64,000 bases of DNA from the NCBI GenBank assembly GCA_921293015.1, contig OV121091.1, forward strand, positions 23,978,839 to 24,042,838. The letters run 5' to 3'. Shown here piece by piece: positions 59,939 to 64,000 of this stretch. This DNA is from Phorcus lineatus (taxonomy: Eukaryota > Mollusca > Gastropoda > Trochida > Trochidae). The stretch's first letter is position 1, and every line of letters starts with the position of its first letter. The notes under the pieces are model-generated. The model ran no database searches. It was not told where the DNA came from and saw only the letters and a program-made list of their open reading frames with translations. A program made the position numbers and the translations under genes.

Positions 59939-60103
59939 ATGAGTCTACCTAACTTGCTTCACATCGTGAAAACACCACGTCCACTCAAGAGAAAGAATGA
60001 CAAGAAAAAGACTATTTCCCTGTATGTCAAAGGTGTAATAAAACTTGGACCTCCTGGGCGACGAAAATTGAATAAGACAGAGGCCTTAAACTCTAAATGG
60101 TGA
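59939..60103 (+). CDS. small basic protein 3 of Polinton-like element, 54 aa
   Basis: ATG (MSLPNLLHIVKTPRPLKRKN) to stop after EALNSKW, 62 bases downstream of the ATPase. It has a short hydrophobic start and then a Lys-rich body (KRKNDKKKTISLYVKG). It is short enough to be chance. Clean context, codon use like its neighbours and the poly(A) signal 63 bases later favour a real product. Function unknown. Confidence 0.45.
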   Translation: MSLPNLLHIVKTPRPLKRKNDKKKTISLYVKGVIKLGPPGRRKLNKTEALNSKW

Positions 60104-60165
60104 CTTGATATATGACTCTGTTGACTTGGTTTTGTATCCCATTTGACAAGCAGATATTGAGAATG

Positions 60166-60171
60166 AATAAA
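60166..60171 (+). terminator. poly(A) signal of the element's cluster
   Basis: AATAAA on the plus strand after the last open frame and before the right terminal repeat, placed to end a transcript covering all four frames. Confidence 0.55.
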
Positions 60172-60290
60172 TTTTTTAAACTGCTGCCTTGTTTTGTTTT
60201 CTTTTGTTTGACACTGTTCATGTGTTAGAATCTAAGAAAAGACAAAAATATCATAACAAGAAATATATATCATGATACATACTGATAAAG

Positions 60291-61744
60291 ACATCTACCC
60301 GCGACACTCTCTGCATCACGAGCCCCTAGCAAGTGGAGACCAAATCGTCTGGATCCTTGATTAGGGACCCCCTTATAGTGGAACACATCTTGACAGCACA
60401 CGACTACCTGTTCATATTTAAAAGTAAACAGGCATTAAAAAAGAAATTACCTCTGTTCACATTAACAGTTATCAAAGTCAGCATTACTTCAATATACAAA
60501 TTATTTAAATCCTTAAATAAGTACAGCCGGAGAAACTTTGTATTAGCTCACTGGCTATAATTTATGTTCATACCAGTACATGAGAGTACACTTCATAATT
60601 ATACGTCAATCTTATAATTCAACGAAAAGTTTGGTCCAGTTTTATATGTGAAAGGGGGCAGGTGTTCACGCCAAATTGGCTACCAAATGATTTCAAGGGA
60701 ATCTCTAAAATGTGTTCTCTTACTATGGATGATTGGTTTTTGTTTTTTTTTGATTGAGATTTTTTTACATTATAAAGATATTACATTTAGCATTAAAGTA
60801 TCCTTATCAGTGAACACCTGAAAACATACAATTTCGAAAAACATGCTTCTTCCCCTATAAACATTGTAAAATATTGTTGTTTCTTTATAACACTAACAAG
60901 TATCTATTACACGAGGGAGGTGAATTGTCAAGTGGACTCTGTTGTTCACACTTTGATGTTAAGCACGTTCCATGGATAGAGCTGACCAGGAAGTACACGA
61001 AGGCCAGTCCCTGTTTTACACACAGGCTCGTGTAAATGGAAAAGTGCAAATTATCGATATATATATACATGGATTGAAAAGTCAGCCGACTTTAGATTCC
61101 CTTGACTTTTATTATACAGATTTAAAAACATTTTAAATGTACCTCTATTTATCATTCCGTATTGTTTCAGTTTAATGTTGAAAGCTAGATTTAATTCAAT
61201 TAATGGTTTTCATTCATTTCAGCTTTATCTTTTTTATTTTATCTCACACAATTATATCATATTCTGTTGTCTTATCCATATGACTATTATCCTTCCATTG
61301 TTTTCATTAGCTAAGTCACGTACGGTTTACACACTCGTGGTCAGGTGAATGGACGAGTGTACATTATCTTGATTGACATATTAACCAACTTTAGATTCCT
61401 TTGACTTATATCATACAGATCTTAACATCTAAATTTACCTGTATTTCGTATTCCGTATTGTTTCAGTTTAATGTTGATGGCTTGATTTAATTCATCTAAT
61501 GGGTTCATTCAATTCAAATTTATCTTAATTATTTTATATCAGACAACTATATCATCTTCTAATATCCATTTAAATATTATTCATAATAGATTACCACGCC
61601 CTATATTCAATTTAATCTGTGACGTCATGCACTTATGTCAACTTTGATCTGTGACGTCATGCAGCTAAATAAATTTCACGGTTGCAAATGGTTGCAAATA
61701 TGGTTGCAAAAAAAGCAGCATCTACGTCCACCTTCTATACTACT
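60291..61744 (-). repeat. right terminal inverted repeat, about 1454 bp
   Basis: Complement of the left arm, with 565 extra bases at about 60742-61306. Within that extra part, 61080-61290 is a diverged second copy of the arm's own 61390-61572 segment, sharing CCGTATTGTTTCAGTTTAAT. The CRE cores lie at 61620-61627 and 61652-61659 and the TTGCAACC triplet at about 61679-61709. The arm ends CTTCTATACTACT. Confidence 0.92.
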
Positions 61745-61750
61745 TGCGTG
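61745..61750. repeat. target site duplication, right (TGCGTG)
   Basis: Exact partner of 56301-56306. Confidence 0.9.
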
Positions 61751-61870
61751 GATGCTATCTTTGTCTTTAAACAATCCCCAAAATAAGATTTATTGATTAC
61801 TGGGGTCTTTTTAAAGTGAAGTAGAAAGAGTTACATGTAAGTATACTCTCTCGGGCTCCATGTTTCGTAC

Positions 61871-62188
61871 TTAATGCTTTTCAAATCTTAGATCACATGA
61901 CAATCCGTTGACCCGCCTAGGCCAGGACATATTTTTTAGTGTAGAGAGTAATTGTAGCATATAGGATGAAGCACATCGTCGTTCACTTCCGGGGTATATG
62001 TTTTGATAATTCTCCTCTTTTACTCTTGATTCGAACTTAGATTGGGTTTGCGAATGTAGTGGAAAGTATTGATTACCTTTTCTTGCTACGCCCGCGCCTT
62101 CTGGCAGAGGCCAATCGGATTGGTTTATACAATCAGTCGAGACAAGGGCGGAACTGGTGGATGCGACATATGATAAAATCTTTTTCAT
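61871..62188 (-). CDS. open frame of unknown status, 105 aa
   Basis: ATG-initiated frame (MKKILSYVASTSSALVSTD) in sequence somewhat richer in GC than its flanks. A CCAATCGGATTGG palindrome (two facing CCAAT boxes) lies inside it. No domain is recognised. The palindrome and composition fit promoter or repeat DNA as well as a gene. Confidence 0.2.
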   Translation of the reverse strand: MKKILSYVASTSSALVSTDCINQSDWPLPEGAGVARKGNQYFPLHSQTQSKFESRVKEENYQNIYPGSERRCASSYMLQLLSTLKNMSWPRRVNGLSCDLRFEKH

Positions 62189-62270
62189 TGGTGAACATAT
62201 ACCAGCATGTGATTTGATAAAATAGGTTGCTCATAAATTACACAGAAAAGGTTGTCATTGAAGTAGTGGA

Positions 62271-62326
62271 GATAACCGAGAATTTATAGTGGAACACAGC
62301 CCTCCACAACTATATTCTCGATTATC
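62271..62326. repeat. short hairpin
   Basis: GATAACCGAGAATTTATAG and CTATATTCTCGATTATC pair imperfectly across a loop of about 14 bases. This may be a small fold-back element or a structured RNA; nothing decides. Confidence 0.45.
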
Positions 62327-64000
62327 GCCATCATGATAGATTGATGTGCGAAAAACCAAATTCTAATTGAAACAATAATTTATTCTAAAACACATTATAA
62401 GTTAAAACAATGATTTAACAAGTATGGTGACATGAAATCGTGAATCTACATGTACACCAGCACGACATACAAAATCACTGGATATATATATATATATACA
62501 AGATAATTTGACAATACTCCTTTTCTGACATTGTTTTTAAGAAGGTATCTAAGGAAGAAATCATGACGTACATTTAAGAAGGAACTGTTGATATAAAGGT
62601 TATTAAGAAATTGATGCTAACACTAAGGAACCTGAACTACTTCTGAAGACGTTTGATAAAGGTAGACAATCCAGTCGATAAATCTTTACATGATGTCTTG
62701 ATGTATTCCACGATTTGTATGAAAACATGCTTTTATGTAACTGTGACGGAGAGGTTTATAATGTACTTATACACTTATCATTTTTCCTGACATTTTGACA
62801 TCTATGATGTCTTACAAAACAAATTGATGGTTAGGTATTTACCGTTTGTCTCAACAAGCCTGATCATGCCCCAAATATTACAGTTGATGGACGTTGAGTA
62901 GCAAAGGGACGGAGACTCAATAAGGTTTCCATTAGGTTATCATTACTTGGTAAATATGAGTTGATCTCCCTGGTGTTAAGATCTGAAATAGCAAATTTGG
63001 TTTCAAAATATAAGTTTTATAAGTAAAGTCACTTGTTTTAGTGACACATATCCCTACACCTGATTCCGAGAATACTTTAGTGTTAACAGTTAATGACTTA
63101 TTTAGTATGAAAGATATGTCTTACGAATATCCCCTATTTCTTGATATATTTTAACAACAATAAGTATTCCAGGAATTGCATTTCAAGTTGTATTTCAGAA
63201 TAGGTATATCTGGCAAGAGCTTTGTAGTTTGTAGTTATCGTTCAACAGATTTAATTTAAGAAAGCAATACCAGGGGGTTGACACATTGAAGTGAACGCTT
63301 ACTTGTTTCATGTACGAGAGATTAATGGCGCGTGAGTGGACATGTATTTCATGTAACTAGTGTTATAGAATATCTGTATAGTTAATTTGTTTCAAATTTT
63401 TGCCACTTCAATTTGACATTTGTACCTCAGTATTTCTCATTTTCAATATAAATACGACTTCATTAGTCTCGAAAATAGATTTACAAATACTTTTTGCTCA
63501 TTAGCTCAATAATAGAAATGCTGTGGGATCATTTTAAAAATAATTTCAGGCTGCATTGTATCTGCATTAAATTCCCACCCAATTGGCAAACACAAATTTA
63601 CAATTTAATTGATTTGCCAAAAGATTATTCACAGCTATGGCAAGGGCCTCCCAGGCTCTTGTAATCAGGAAATTTTCCTAAGTTTTTACGTGATAGTTTG
63701 AGTTAATGTTTCATGTTAAAAAGATGAACATTTGCACAATGATAAGAAGGAGAGTGATTCTGGCATTTGAACGTAATAAGTTGTCTTTCATAAAATTCCT
63801 GACCCGTTTTACATTAATGTTCCTTTGAAGTATGGAAACAAATTGGTGATAAAAGATTTAGAAAATGATGATAATACACAAAAATCAAGACCTACGAATT
63901 TGACTTGCTTTACATTATTGCTTGAAATGTTAATGCGTCATCTTCAAGAAAGTTTCTAAATTAATCGAATGCATTTTGATCATTTTCCTATGTTAAAGGT
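62327..64000. other. intergenic to window end
   Basis: AT-rich DNA with a short (TA)n run near 62483-62500. No gene or repeat family was recognised. Confidence 0.4.

Larger units (their letters stand above)
56307..61744 (+). mobile_element. compact Polinton-like element
   Basis: This 5438-base element has long terminal inverted repeats, AGT...ACT ends (AGTAGTATAGAAGG) and a perfect 6-base target duplication, the Polinton/Maverick signature. It is far shorter than the usual 15-20 kb and shows no protein-primed polymerase, retroviral-type integrase, protease or recognisable capsid gene. The core (57283-60290) carries four plus-strand open frames, all apparently uninterrupted, including a packaging-type ATPase. 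It looks whole as a non-autonomous unit; mobility would need enzymes from elsewhere. The arms are about 97-98 percent alike by eye outside one indel, so insertion is fairly recent. Confidence 0.88.

Noticed and set aside
60333-60560. 75-codon open frame in the right arm of the Polinton-like element
   Set aside because: It falls entirely within the terminal inverted repeat and overlaps no recognised motif.

Overview
The window looks like AT-rich nuclear DNA from a lophotrochozoan animal, most likely a mollusc. This is inferred from small exons with GT/AG introns, a rough-type (Ro) homeobox gene, and a dense mix of LINE, mariner/Tc1, SINE and fold-back repeats of kinds common in marine molluscs. 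Species is not determined. No similarity search could be run; all family calls come from motifs read by eye.

Host genes. Two genes can be assembled exon by exon, both on the minus strand: ribulose-phosphate 3-epimerase (five coding exons, 1075-4485, 232 aa) and a rough/Ro homeobox gene (three coding exons, 14894-17824, 202 aa). About 10 kb lies between them. It holds fold-back repeats, a Tc1 relic, a CRE/ETS promoter-like site near 7155, and a 34-bp minisatellite whose units each carry a GATA-type core. Weaker exon-like frames of unrecognised genes lie at 6972-7160, 47415-47900 and 51850-52655. The last two groups sit inside a diverged segmental duplication (about 43370-48500 and 49290-52450) and look like decaying paralogues.

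Repeats from 19.9 to 55.9 kb. Fragments of at least four LINEs are present (19890-20990, 25925-26470, 26690-28075, 41640-43340), plus a LINE 3' tail ending in (TCTG)n. There are two dead mariner copies (29860-30660 and 34159-35378), two tRNA-derived SINEs, several MITEs (one nested inside another, itself inside a LINE), and local tandem duplications.

Most notable region. At 56307-61744 lies a 5.4-kb element with about 1-kb terminal inverted repeats, AGT...ACT ends and a perfect 6-bp target duplication (TGCGTG). These are Polinton/Maverick hallmarks. It has no visible polymerase B, integrase or recognisable capsid gene. It carries four open frames in one direction: two small basic proteins, a 609-aa protein with a C2H2 finger, a proline-rich linker, an A32/FtsK-HerA-like packaging-type ATPase, a C2HC finger and a novel C-terminal region, and a third small basic protein. 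It reads as a compact non-autonomous Polinton relative with an unusual composite ATPase.
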